Shown here piece after piece: positions 1-10,344 of a stretch of DNA of 64,000 bases. Numbering within the stretch: the stretch's first letter is position 1; each line of letters opens with the position of its first letter. Position numbers and translations under genes: made by a program. The notes beneath the pieces are model-generated. The model ran no database searches. It was given only the letters and a program-made list of their open reading frames with translations, and was not told the origin of the DNA. This DNA comes from Norana najaformis (taxonomy: Eukaryota > Annelida > Clitellata > Crassiclitellata > Hormogastridae), in assembly GCA_964023275.1 (NCBI GenBank), contig OZ029915.1, forward strand, positions 3,032,245 through 3,096,244. Direction: 5' to 3'.

Positions 1-44
1 CATTTGAACAAACACACATATAATACATATATATGTTTAAATGC

Positions 45-140
45 ATACATTCATACATACATACATATTTACATACTTACTTGCATACATACATACATAC
101 ATATAAATATATATATAAATACATATGTGCATACATACTT
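45..140. repeat. CATA-rich microsatellite
   Basis: Imperfect tandem CATA units grading into ATATAA. Simple repeat with no coding content. Confidence 0.85.
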
Positions 141-179
141 CCATAGGCCTATGCATACATTATAATTTATACATGGATA

Positions 180-814
180 ATATGCTAAATTTTGTATAAT
201 ACAATTAGGCATATATACACATAAATACATGGCCCATACAGGCTACATAGGCAAACGGAGAGACATTTAATACCCCTTAATCGGTAAAATAGGTTCAACG
301 GGTTTGCAAGCGGTTCAAGGGGTAGACACATCAGCATGCGTGAAGCATATGAGATGTTATATTATATGGTCCATCGGTTTTAATCAACAAAGCGACGTTT
401 CAAACTTATACTCAGCAATGAAGTTAGAAAGAACAACAGATTTCGCAAAATGTGAACAGGTGGCGCTGCTGTAGTCAGGATAGCCTATAGTATGAAGTCT
501 TCAGACGGCATGGAAGACAGTTAACGCATTTTAACGTATTTAAGGGTTAAATTTGTAGCAATTTTTATTTTCAGATTGACATAGTGTTATTATTTAAAGC
601 GATAAACGCGGTAAATTTTAACATGGTTGATTAACTTTACTGGCTAAAATGACACCGGTTTTTTCTGAGCTATTCATCTATAAGTAAGGTCGCGCACGAG
701 GTCGTGTGTATATAGTGCTCAAGGTTTAAAAAACGACGTTCGGTTTAAGTGAAAGCGTTTATAAAATTAAAATCGTAATCCATTGAAAACTTCCAGTCGA
801 GTCCTATATTTTAT
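180..814. other. Unassigned AT-rich DNA
   Basis: No gene or recognisable repeat seen. A short piece near 725-790 resembles the family E body (GTTTAAGTGAAAGCG followed by AAAATCGTAATC), so part of it may be an old, diverged copy of that family. Confidence 0.4.
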
Positions 815-912
815 CTTAACTAATGACTGCTATAGCGCCGTTATCATAGTGCGTTAAGCGTCAATCGACGGTCGCTTCAAGTGAACTTGCAATCAAAATC
901 GTAATGCGTTAG
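815..912 (-). repeat. Family E SINE-like copy
   Basis: Carries the family E signature in reverse: CTATAGCGCCGTTATCATAG, then GGTCGCTTCAAGTGAA and AATCAAAATCGTAATG. The same modules recur at 3.5, 29.7 and 60 kb. The GGCGCTATAG box next to a simple-repeat tail is typical of SINE or LINE 3' ends. Confidence 0.6.
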
Positions 913-1024
913 GGAAGCCAGGACAGAATATAATAAGCCAGAGAAACCAGAAATTAGACTACGGCGGGTAGGGAAGCTGAAACAGATGAGTCTATAGAGA
1001 TTAGCTCTGAATTATATTAAATAA

Positions 1025-1200
1025 CAGTGGTGGCTACTGGATTGCTTGTATTGGGGGGCAAGAGCATTTCCAGAGGGGCACCACATTCTGAGAGTCCACC
1101 ATCACGGGGCTGGTCTGAGGGGCGCATGCAGGCGTATAACCAAGAGGGGGCCGGGGACGAACTGCCCCCATGCCTATAGCTAAATTCCAACGCTGTCCTT
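1025..1200 (+). repeat. Interspersed repeat, copy 1 of 2 (family M)
   Basis: Shares GGGGGCAAGAGCATTTCC, a CACATTCTG block, GGTCTG-GAGGGGCGC and an ACCA-GAGGGGG block with 29200-29345 in the same order. It is a diverged interspersed repeat of unknown class. No coding frame is conserved between the two copies. Confidence 0.6.
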
Positions 1201-1434
1201 GCACTAGACACACCAGAGGTCAAAGTGCAAAGGTCAAAGTGTCCACTGATCGAATGCAATATTTGATGGTTTACGACGAAATAAGCGTAGAACAGAGACA
1301 GGCTTATTTATTTATGAAAATATATTGCAAATATAATAAATTGAATGTAAATGTAATAAGTGTAAATGATAAAAGAAAACATTAACTGTGTACAATTTTA
1401 TGCATATTATAAAAATATGACATATCATTATTAT

Positions 1435-1525
1435 TATGAATTATAACGTTTCTGAATTATAACATTTATGAATTATGACATTTATGAATTACAACATTTA
1501 TGAATTACAACATTTATGAATTATA
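1435..1525 (+). repeat. 16-bp minisatellite
   Basis: About six units of GAATTATAACATTTAT with small changes. AT-rich tandem repeat. Confidence 0.75.
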
Positions 1526-1754
1526 GCATTATGTTATCTTATGTTTAGTAATGTTATGTTACACGACATTACATTATTTTACATGTGCTTGTAACAATGC
1601 AATTTATATAGCGCTTTTAAAGAAATTGTCGTCGATGTTGATATATGATATGTGTGGACAATTGTTATATAATTAACGGCAAGTTATATACACACATATA
1701 TATGTATATGTATACACATATATATAATCTCAAAGGAATTACAATCTTGGGCTA

Positions 1755-1885
1755 TTATTATTGTTACAGCTTTCATTAAGCGCCATTATTTATTGACTAA
1801 ACATCAACCGATAGCACAGAGCAATCGTGAGGGAAGGACTTGCTCAAGGTTCCTACTCAGTAACCGTCTCAAGGGAGGAAGCTCC
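1755..1885 (-). repeat. SINE-A copy, body (reverse strand)
   Basis: On the minus strand this reads through the SINE-A body: GACGGTTACTG, then CCTTGAGCAAGTCCTTC, ATTGCTC, a GATTGATG-like piece and the GGCGCTTAAT tail box beside an ATT-rich tail. The body matches copies at 25.9, 26.7, 50.8 and 55.0 kb. Its box B end passes directly into the tandem array at 1886-2405. A box A region is not seen beyond the array. Confidence 0.75.
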
Positions 1886-2405
1886 AACCCGTACTCTCGA
1901 ACCCATACTTTCGAAGGAAGTGCTAACGAATCCGTACTCCCGAATCCGTACTCTCGAGCCCATACTTTCGAAGGAAGTACTAACGAATCCGTACTCCCGA
2001 ATCCGTACTCTCGAGCCCATACTTTCGAAGGAAGTACTAACGAATCCGTACTCCCGAATCCGTACTCTCGAGCCCATACTTTCGAAGGAAGTACTAACGA
2101 ATCCGTACTCCCGAATCCGTACTCTCGAGCCCATACTTTCGAAGGAAGTACTAACGAATCCGTACTCCCGAATCCGTACTCTCGAGCCCATACTTTCGAA
2201 GGAAGTACTAACGAATCCGTACTCCCGAATCCGTACTCTCGAGCCCATACTTTCGAAGGAAGTACTAACGAATCCGTACTCCCGAATCCGTACTCTCGAG
2301 CCCATACTTTCGAAGGAAGTACTAACGAATCCGTACTCCCGAATCCGTACTCTCGAACCCATACTTTCGAAGGAAGTACTCGAATCCGTACTCTCGAACC
2401 CGCTA
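1886..2405 (-). repeat. 57-bp higher-order minisatellite built from SINE box B modules
   Basis: Nine near-identical 57-bp units. Each unit is four modules of 14, 15, 14 and 14 bp, starting AACCC/AGCCC, AAGGA, AATCC and AATCC and mostly ending TACTCTCG or a close variant. On the minus strand the basic module reads GGGTTCGAGAGTAC, which contains the GGTTCGA core of a Pol III box B. Because 57 is a multiple of three, several frames stay open on both strands and give 19-residue repeat peptides. These look like by-products of the period, not a gene. The array joins a SINE-A body at 1885. Confidence 0.85.
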
Positions 2406-2664
2406 TAACCGAGGGTCTATACCGTGGCCTCGATCCTCCACATTTATCGATTAATTCTCTTCCCTTTAAATGTTAGACACTTGTGTGGAATTGCTTCAGC
2501 TTGCTGGCATTCTCTCCGCATGACTAAACCATCGAATTCTTTGCTGAACCACTTCATCAAACCACTTCATGTTCTTCTCTGAGTTTTATGGCGAGGAGGT
2601 ACTTCAATGCAGGTGGAGGAGAAAAGATCTCTGATAAAGATGAGACCGAGGACATGGATTGGAC
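2406..2664. other. Unassigned DNA between two arrays
   Basis: No gene or repeat family recognised. It separates the box B array from the palindromic satellite. Confidence 0.4.
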
Positions 2665-2683
2665 ACATACTGAGAGGTGAATC

Positions 2684-2729
<46 letters not shown>

Positions 2730-3175
2730 ATATAAGAAGGGATTCACGGATATAATATATATATATGTATAAAAGAAGGGATTGACCTCTCAGTATGCAT
2801 GTAAATATATATATACTGAGAGGTCAATCCCTTCTTATATATATATAATAAGGGATTCACGGATATAATATATATATATGTATAAAAGAAGGGATTGACC
2901 TCTCAATATGTATGTATATATATACTGAGAGGTGAATCCCTTCTTATATATAAAATAAGGGATTCGCGGATATAATATATATATATATTTGTATAAAAGA
3001 AGGGATTCACCTCTCAGTATGTATGTATATATATACTGAGAGGTGAATCCCTTCTTATATATATATATAAAATAAGGGATTCATGGATATAATATATATA
3101 TATGTATAACAGAAGGTATTGACCTCTCAGTATGTATGTATATATATATACTGAGAGGTGAATCCTTTCTTGTTA
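2665..3175. repeat. Palindromic satellite, about 4.5 units of 110-120 bp
   Basis: Units alternate ACTGAGAGGTGAATCCCTTC and its reverse complement form GAAGGGATTSACCTCTCAGT, separated by TA-rich spacers and a second small inverted pair (AAGGGATTCACGG). The ACCTCTCAGTATG arm recurs near 2787, 2898, 3011 and 3121, a period close to 111-113 bp. Each unit can fold into a long hairpin. Confidence 0.85.
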
Positions 3176-3267
3176 CACACCTTTCTAGCTTTATTCGGTA
3201 ACCCATACATATTTTATCAAACAAACTCTTTAATTGCCATATAACCAACTTTAATTACGATGTCGGA

Positions 3268-3360
3268 TGACAATTATATATATAGCATCGATCGAAGACG
3301 TTTTAAAGGTGTCCACAGAGAACGTTGGGTTATAAAGTATTTAACGACATCTTCGGTAAC
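3268..3360 (-). repeat. Family G copy
   Basis: Contains the G signature TATATATAGCATCGATCG, then ACGTTTTAAAGGTGTC, GAGAACGTTG and TTTAACGACATCTTCGG. Strand is given as the one that reads GTCGTTAAA first, to match family F. Confidence 0.7.
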
Positions 3361-3923
3361 CCACACATATTTCCTCCATGACATCGTCTCTCACCTTACT
3401 TGCAAATGTGGTGTGAAATTGATCGTTGTGAGGTGAGATTGTAGCTTGCCACTGTTTTTGTTTCTTTTAAATCTGACCTAATGACCTCCATAGCGACATA
3501 ATGACCTAATGACCTCCATAGCTGTTACAGCGCACATCAGTTGATAATAGCTTCAAGAGAAATCGTAGTAAAAATCATATTCGATTGGAGAAGCGAGGTG
3601 GGAATCTGACAGAGCTGAGAAAGGTGTGTAACAAGTCTACTTCACTGACAGATTTTTTAGACAAAATGGTTTGGAAGATCAATTGATTTCCTATGTTTAA
3701 CGACTTCTTCCGGCGTCAAAGACCGTTTAGATAGATTGGAGAAGTTTTTAACTTTCACTAGACCAGATCTCACACACACGCAGACACACACGCACACACT
3801 AAAAATGTTTAAAAATATATATTTTTGATACCGACAGACTCTTTAATTACCAGCATGTAATACAACATTTGTGGAGACTATTGAGCAATTCATCATTTTT
3901 GTACTCGTCACAATTATAATTGT
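3361..3923. other. Mostly unassigned, with a partial family E copy
   Basis: 3525-3625 carries a family E-like piece (ATAGCTTCAAGAGAAATCG, AAAAATCATATTCGATTGG). A doubled block ATGACCTCCATAGC lies at 3480-3525, and a CACACA run near 3770-3800. No gene is seen. Confidence 0.4.
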
Positions 3924-4034
3924 ATAGTAGTAGCAGTTCCAATGTTTAACGACATCTTATGGCATCAAAGGCCGTTGACATAGCTTATCCAGGCCTTCGA
4001 CTGCCACTACCCAAAATACGGCAGTGTGTAGTTG
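3924..4034 (-). repeat. Family F copy
   Basis: Diverged copy: TAGTAGTAGCAGTTCC, TTTAACGACATCTTATGGC, a shortened middle, then CGGCAGTG near the end. Confidence 0.7.
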
Positions 4035-4157
4035 GTGTTTTAACGACGCTGTGTCATAACGAAGATGATTAACGTCGCCCTCTTCCTTTATCCAGGCTTG
4101 GGACTGGCACTGCCCGAGTACGGCAGTGGCGGAGTTGGTACGGCAGTAGCGGAGTTA
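4035..4157 (-). repeat. Family F copy, subfamily F2
   Basis: F2 replaces the CATCTTATGGCATCAAAGGCC core with ACGACGCTGTGTCATAACG and AAGATGATTAACGTCG. The RTE-like half (CCTTTATCCAGGCTTGGGAC) and the end GGCAGTGGCGGAGTT are kept. The last 17 bp occur twice. Confidence 0.7.
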
Positions 4158-4365
4158 TGTACATAAAGCATCGATTGAAGACTGAAGACTGAAGGTGTCC
4201 AAAGAGAACGTTGTGTTATCAAGTATTTAGACATCCTTTGGCTGACGTTTCATTAATTTAGCTACTTAATTCAAGCGGAGGATGACGATTACATATAGTG
4301 CCACCTGCAAACGTTTTAAAGGTGTCTTAAGATAATGTTGGATTATCGTTGACTTCGACTTTATA
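4158..4365 (-). repeat. Two adjacent family G copies
   Basis: Copies at 4160-4245 (AAGGTGTCCAAAGAGAACG) and 4275-4365 (GGATGACGATTACATATAGTG, then CGTTTTAAAGGTGTCTTAAG). Confidence 0.65.
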
Positions 4366-4708
4366 GCTATATGTATATGTGTGTATGTGTGTGTGTGCGT
4401 GTAAGAAAGTACTGAAGACTCGGTTGTTGGATCAGTCTCGGTTACTGAAATCTGTTCCCTAACTATTATAAATATATTTTATTAAACTAATTCTGTAAAT
4501 TAATCTGCCACGAAAAAATTAGTTGGCGAAAATGAACTAATTAGGGACGTTTGATATTCTTTAGGAATATTAGTAACTATAAATTACTCTTGAACTTATC
4601 GAAGACCCATTTTATGCCGCTTTTCTTTCCATGAACATCAGTGGCAAACTTAGTTGTATTTTGCGTGGTATTCGCAAGATGTCGCTTAACAATGACGCCT
4701 ATGTGTCC

Positions 4709-4821
<113 letters not shown>

Positions 4822-4932
4822 CAGATAAATTTCGGCTCTTTATATTCCGCCAGGATTATAGTTGTGAATTTTCCACAATTTTATAATCACACACACGCAC
4901 ACGAACGCACACATTTACTTGCTTTATATAGT

Positions 4933-5049
4933 TAGTAGTAGTTCCTCAGTTTAACGACATATTATATCATCAAAAGCCGTTGACGTCGCCCTCCTCCTTT
5001 ATCCAGGCTTGGGACTAGCACTACCCCCATACAAGGCAGTGGCAGAGTT
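4933..5049 (-). repeat. Family F copy with 12-bp target duplication
   Basis: Full-length copy. CTTTATATAGTT stands just before and again just after it, a candidate target-site duplication. Confidence 0.8.
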
Positions 5050-5284
5050 CTGTTCTTTATATAGTTGTTTAATTTTCCACACTTTATTATTATTATAAAC
5101 GTTCAATAAAGGAGTGCATAAAATATTTGTACTCCACTGTTTAACGTTTATACGTTTTTTATGACATCAACGACCGCTGATGCCATGAGATGTCGTTAAA
5201 CTAAGGATTGAAAAAGGTTTGTACACCGTTATTTAACGTTTGCAAGAATTATTAAATAATGGAAAGTAAACATCTGTAATCCGA

Positions 5285-5400
5285 AACTCCACCACTGCCT
5301 TGTTTGGGGTAGTGCCAGTCCCAAGCCTGGATAAAGGAGGAGGGCGACGTCAACGGCCTTTGATGCCATAAGCTGTCGTTAAACTGAGGAACTACTACTA
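5285..5400 (+). repeat. Family F copy, sense strand
   Basis: Reads from AACTCCACCACTGCC through AGTCCCAAGCCTGGATAAAG and GTCGTTAAACTGAGGAACT to an (ACT)n tail. About 10-11 bp (CTGTAATCC plus one or two bases) is present on both sides. The 5' half resembles the conserved 3' UTR box of RTE-clade LINEs as I remember it. Confidence 0.85.
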
Positions 5401-5417
5401 ACTGTAATCCAAGAAAA

Positions 5418-5534
5418 AACTCCGCCACTGCCTTGTTTGGGGGTAGTGCCAGTCCCAAGCCTGGATAAAGGAGGAGGGCGACGTCAACGGCCTTTGATGC
5501 CATAAGCTGTCGTTAAACTGAGAAACTACTACTA
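5418..5534 (+). repeat. Family F copy, sense strand
   Basis: Nearly identical to the copy at 5285, separated by one copy of the CTGTAATCC target sequence. The two look like tandem or nested insertions sharing one target. Confidence 0.85.
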
Positions 5535-5549
5535 ACATTGAATTAGTCT

Positions 5550-5610
5550 ACATAGTCATTGAAACGATGCTCTATTTAGACACCTTTAAAACGTTGTGAA
5601 CGTAAACTAT
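5550..5610 (+). repeat. Partial family G copy
   Basis: ACGATGCTCTATTTAGACAC followed by CTTTAAAACGTTGTGAACG, the reverse complement form of the G core. Confidence 0.6.
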
Positions 5611-5951
5611 ACATATTTATTCGAAACAAATTAGGCTATGATGCTTGCTTCTACAATGAGTGTATTATTTCAAATACATTGTCTTTGAAAATGTTCTCAT
5701 GTATTATTATGATGGGAGTGAATGATTGTCTAGGCCTATGCCTAGCTTTAATGAACTATCAATGAACTATAGCCTGGATAGATGAAGGATTCGATAATCT
5801 CCCAAAATGTTATATTACGTGTTAGTTTTTAAGAAGTTTTTAAATTCTGTGTATGAGAGTAATTTAATTAACGAAATTGACGTTTATTATAGCGTCGGCT
5901 GTAATAGTTTTAAAGGTATCTAAGGAGATCGCTGTAGTAATCGGAATAATA

Positions 5952-6097
5952 AACTCGAGATTTCTACAGCGCCCAACAAAAGCTAAATTGCAAGAACCAG
6001 TTTATTCACAAACGCTCAGTCAAAACAAAATCGACAGACAAGAAGGGTTCGCTTCCAAGTCAAGATCCAAGAGTCAGTCAGACGGTTACGGTGGGAG
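5952..6097 (-). repeat. LINE-D 3' end (reverse)
   Basis: Reverse of the LINE-D tail: CTCGAGATTTCTACAGCGCC, AAGCTAAATTGCAAGAACC, then CGCTCAGTCAAAACAAAATC. Matches 20940-21108, 47340-47492 and 49275-49406. Confidence 0.7.
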
Positions 6098-6307
6098 GTG
6101 ATTGGAATCGTCGCCAGTTCAAACACCGAAATCCGTAATTTCCAGTCTCAACCGGTGTACGTGTTACCCTGAAGCTCGACGCTGTCCAAAAAACAATGGA
6201 ACCAGGCTGCCAGTTCTATTTCGAACCCGACAGTTAGAAGTGGCGGTCTAATTTCGGTGATATTCGAACAAATGCAGGATATCGTTCGACTGCTGAATGC
6301 ACTAGTC

Positions 6308-6435
6308 AATGTACAGCGCTTTTTTTTCGATCTCGGCTGTGTTACGGCGCTATATAAATTGTCTTATTATCGTTATTGTTATTGTTTATTATTATTATTT
6401 TTGCTATTATTATTATTGTAATTGTTATTGTCATT

Positions 6436-6526
<91 letters not shown>

Positions 6527-6530
6527 CAAT
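6308..6530 (+). repeat. LINE-C 3' end with (ATT)n tail
   Basis: TGTACAGCGC, then TCGATCTCGGCTGTGTTACG, GGCGCTATATAAATTGTCTT, then about 90 bp of ATT. The same terminal block follows LINE ORF C-termini at 32.0 kb (minus) and 56.3 kb. Confidence 0.8.
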
Positions 6531-6794
6531 AATAAAGCAAGCTTAAGGAAATGAACAAACGCACCGTAGTCAGAGTAGAAGGGCGAACAATCTTTGAGCC
6601 GTTGAATTGGCTCCTAAAATTGTTGGGCGCTGGATGCTCACTTTAAAAGGTTATAAAAACCCCGAGAAGCGAAAATCTTAGGATTAATAAAGAATAAAGA
6701 TTAAAAAATTTTCTGGGATAGAAATGATTACATGAGAAAATTAGAGAGAAAATTAAGAAAAGGAAACCAAAATATGGTATATATATATATTAAT

Positions 6795-8305
6795 TAGAGG
6801 TGGGCATCGATTAAAATTTTTAATCGTGCGATTAATCGCATTATGTTTTTAGTCGCATTACCCAAATAAAATTAATTGCTAATGTTCAGGGTATTCAAGT
6901 GATATTTTTTTCTATTAGGGTCTGGTAAAATAAAAAAGTACCAGATATACATATGCATGTATAGTAATAAGTTAATAACATTCATATATTTTAATTTCTT
7001 AATGACAACATCAATTTTTTACAGAGAAACTGTTAAAAGTTTAAAACGGACAAATTTCCTTACAGTTCTATTCAGTATTCAGCCAGTTATGTCGACACAA
7101 TAGTCTCTTGTTGTATGTTTAAATCTGCGGTGTTCATTGGACTGTGCCTGAAGTGTCCTACTATCTTCCTGCACTTGGAAAGCGCGATCTCCATGTTTGC
7201 TTCCTTTATGGCTGTATTCATTGAAAGTTGTAGAACATGTGCAATATATGGAATATGCTGGTATGGCAATTGTGATGCAGCCTTAACCATGTTCCTAGCA
7301 TTGTCTGTCCCTAATGATGTAATTTTACCATGCAGGTTCCACTGAACTAACACTGAAGAAATGCGCTCTGCAACATTTTCTGATGTGTGTCGCTCATTGA
7401 AATTAAATATTAATAAGGTAAATGATTGAAGAGTCCAGTTTCTGTCGATAAAATGGCAGCAAATTACTAAATAGCTTTCATTTGCCAATGACGTGCAGTA
7501 ATCAGTCGTTATTGCTACACAGGCGGCATCTGCTACAATGGGCATTTTTTCTCTTTTTATTTTGTCAAATAATTCACCTATTTTTCTTCCGACGGTTCTT
7601 CTTGATGGCATTTCGTACGAAGAATCGGATGTGGCTACCCGCAGTAAGTTTTGCAGACCAGTATCTGTCACCACGCTGTTCGGTCTGCAATCCTTGGCAA
7701 TCCAGTGCGCAATAGCATCCGTAATTGCACCCCTTTTCACGTTGCTTATAGGCCTGGCGGTAAGGGCAGACAATGTTGGCTGCGAAGAAGTTGAGCCAGG
7801 CGGGGTTGCACCATTAGTGCTCGAAAGAAGAGTAAACCTGTGTTTATTTCTAAGATGAAACTGTAGAATGGTGAGACTCCGATGATATTTGAATTGTTAA
7901 CCGCAGTACCTACAAATGGGCGTATGATCGTCTTTTAAATGAAATTGTCCATCTAGCAGATCCTTTTTGAAATCCATTGTATTTTAAATATTCGCAAAAA
8001 ATAATTACCTAAAGCTAAGCTTCACACGCTTTAAAGACAGTTAAACTCAAGCAATTCTAAATAATGGCTACCGGGTATGAACTAAGCGCCTATAGAAATA
8101 CATGTAGTATACAATTGTCATAGCGCATATATTTCAGCTGTTTTAGCGCCATATACGGTAACCCCGTTACAGATGAAATTGCGTTAAAAATTTTGTTGCG
8201 TTAAAAAATTTAGCTCGCTTTAAAAATTTTAGTGGCGTTAAAAAATTTTAGTCGCGTTAAAATTTTAACGAGTTAATCGCGTTAATAACGAGTTAAATGC
8301 CCAGC

Positions 8306-8309
<4 letters not shown>
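6795..8309 (-). mobile_element. hAT DNA transposon, internally shortened
   Basis: The terminal inverted repeats read TAGAGGTGGGCAT on the left and TAGAGCTGGGCAT on the right (reverse complement), one mismatch in 13. The flanking 8-mers ATATTAAT and ATATATAT are compatible with the 8-bp target duplication of hAT elements, though the target is TA-rich so this is weak. The ends are rich in ATTAATCGC and GTTAAAATTTT subterminal repeats. At 1515 bp it is shorter than an autonomous hAT, and the transposase frame lacks its C-terminal part. Confidence 0.88.
7087..7977 (-). pseudogene. hAT transposase fragment with BED finger
   Basis: From an ATG at 7977 the frame opens MDFKKDLLDGQFH and gives a BED-type zinc finger: CRYCG, then FHLRNKH with two His. 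One TAA at 7897-7899 lies inside the finger. From 7896 the frame is open to 7087. It carries hAT transposase signatures: MPSRRTVGRKI, ITTDYCTSLANESYLVICCH, ERHTSENVA, LGTDNARNMVKAA and HIPYIAHVLQLSMN. The RNase H-like catalytic core is only partly present, and the C-terminal hATC dimerisation region is absent. It sits inside hAT terminal repeats, so it is the remnant of the element's own gene. It is unlikely to make an active enzyme. Confidence 0.9.
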
Positions 8310-8340
<31 letters not shown>

Positions 8341-8574
8341 ATAAATATAAATTTGTATGAAGAGTTATATATTTATGAGTCCTCAATCTCTGCTACACAT
8401 GTATTTTTATGAGTAATTATTTCACGACTTCTTGAAAAGGAGCTTTATGTCGCTTCGATCACATGACATAATTACGTTATTTCAAATACCAATTCTGCAA
8501 CGCCTGCGTTTGTTAGAAATCACAAACCAAAATAATAAATAATTGCCTGTATCGAAATAGCATCGTGTGTTGGC

Positions 8575-8695
8575 TAAAGTAAGATCGACGTCAACGATAC
8601 CCAAAGTTCTCTTTAGACACCTTTATATCGTGAAACAATTGATAACGCAGCGTTCTCCCAAGACACCTTTAAAACCGCTTCCAACGGCTATATAT
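8575..8695 (+). repeat. Two family G cores, head to tail
   Basis: GTAAGATCGACGTCAACG is followed by TTTAGACACCTTTATATCG and then AAGACACCTTTAAAACCGC with GGCTATATATATT. Confidence 0.6.
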
Positions 8696-8748
8696 ATTCT
8701 CAGTGATTAGATTCAATATAGGGTGAGTCATCATTGTATATTGGAGTT

Positions 8749-8864
8749 TAGTAGAAGTTCCTCAGTTTAACGACATCTTATGGCATCAAAGGCTGTTGAC
8801 GTCGCCCTCCTCCCTTATCCAGGCTTGGGACTGGCACTCCCCCAAACAAAGCAGTGGCGGAGTT
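8749..8864 (-). repeat. Family F copy
   Basis: Full-length copy. ATTGGASTTT occurs before it, between it and the next copy, and after the next copy. Confidence 0.8.
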
Positions 8865-8878
8865 TACACATTGGACTT

Positions 8879-8995
8879 TAGTAGTAGTTCCGCAGTTTAA
8901 CGACATCTTATGGCATCAAAGGTTGTTGACGTCGCCCTCCTCCTTTATCCAGGCTTTGGACTGGCACTACCCCCAAACCAGACAGTGGCGGAGTT
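8879..8995 (-). repeat. Family F copy
   Basis: Full-length copy next to the one at 8749. The shared flank ACATTGGACTTT appears after each copy. Confidence 0.8.
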
Positions 8996-8999
8996 ACAT

Positions 9000-9840
9000 G
9001 TTACATTGGACTTTCACATACAGTTCAATGGTTTGTTGTCATCATATGGTTACAACGATCTTTGTCGACATTACAGAAAATAGATTTAGTATTTAAAGGA
9101 CTTGTTTAAGATGTCTGTCATTATTTTAGAAAATGTCATCATTTCTTTTATAAAGCAATTAGAAATAACTAAAATTTTACCATCATATATTGACGTACAC
9201 ATAATTTAAAAACTTCTTAATTACTAACATGTAATATAACATTTTGGGAGATTATTGAATCTTTCATCTATCCAGGCTATAGTTCATTGGTAGTTCATTA
9301 AAGCTAGGCATAGGCCTAGGCAATCATTCATTCCTATCATAATAATACATGAGAATCTGTTCAAAGATAATGTATTCTGAATAATACACATGTAATAGCA
9401 AGCACAGTCAAGTATTTAAAGCTCTTTTATCTGTGACTAAACCAAGATTATATTGTTTCTATTCAATTATCTTGCAAATGTATAGCGTCTGTATAGGAGC
9501 ACAATGTTCAAACAATCAATATCCAATATCCAATATCCAACAAATATAATCAAACAAATGAGATTTTTTCCAATACTTAATATATATTTGAAATTTGATA
9601 CACAATATTTAAAAAAATCATTTCATTCACACTAAACACTGAAGTAAACAAATTATAAACCACAAATTTGGTGTTCAAATGTAACATCTATTTACATGAA
9701 ATTCGAAAAGTTTTTTGACTTATTTACTAAATCTTGCCTTTATTAATAAGATACACTAATCTATACACCTCATTTTGAAAAATACCAACTGGAAGCAAAT
9801 TCTAAAGTGAACAAAAGATTTATACAACATAGAACTTTGA
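9000..9840. other. Unassigned AT-rich DNA
   Basis: No gene is seen. 9225-9345 repeats 3850-3900 and 5690-5800 in part (ATTACTAACATGTAATATAA; CTTTCATCTATCCAGGCTAT; AAGCTAGGCATAGGCCTAGG). This is a diverged duplicated block of unknown class; one stretch of the 5.7-kb copy is in reverse orientation. Confidence 0.4.
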
Positions 9841-9849
9841 ACTAAGTTA

Positions 9850-9960
9850 TTGAAGATATAGAATCGGCTGAAAGCGTTTTAAAGGTGTCTAAAGAAGGCA
9901 TTGTTTAATTCAGTCTTTGACGACATCTTTCGGCTATCTGGCCGTTGACATCGATTTTAA
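9850..9960 (-). repeat. Family G copy
   Basis: ATATAGAATCGGCTGAAAGC, GTTTTAAAGGTGTCTAAAG, then TTTGACGACATCTTTCGG and TGGCCGTTGACATCG. Confidence 0.7.
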
Positions 9961-10079
9961 TTTACCTTACATTTAGCTCTTTCAATGCAATACTACTGAA
10001 AGAACTTTTCTCTCGGGTTAAGGACATCTCGTGGGAATTAACATCGGCCTTTGACGTCATTCAGTGCATCAGTAATTGC

Positions 10080-10344
10080 AGAAACAGGCTGGACATTAAA
10101 CTATACAGGTGGTTAACACAGTTGCTCTTTAAAAGTTTACAAGTTGCTAATATAGGTGAATCTCATTTTCATTTACTATGCTATATTCAGGATTTTCAAA
10201 CTGAATTTTCCAGTTCAAGTGTATAAATTTTATGCAGTATACAGGCATAAAATTAGTTGTCGTCTGACGTACAACTTCGTACTTTTATACCAATACCCAA
10301 TAAACAGGTATAAAGTATCTTCAGGACATGAACAGGCTTCTAGG
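10080..10344 (+). repeat. Family H block
   Basis: Diverged copy of a block also present at 16930-17210 and 32800-32940: GACATTAAACTA, GCTCTTTAAA, TTTCATTTACTA, a CATA-rich piece, ACTTCGTA, CAGGTATAAAGTATC, CAGGACATGAACAG. The last motif is where the foldback element has landed. Function unknown. Confidence 0.55.

Noticed and set aside
1793-2476. Repeat proteins of 169-227 residues with 19-residue repeats on both strands
   Set aside because: The 57-bp period is a multiple of three, so several frames stay open. The DNA decomposes into non-coding SINE box B modules, and no frame is favoured.
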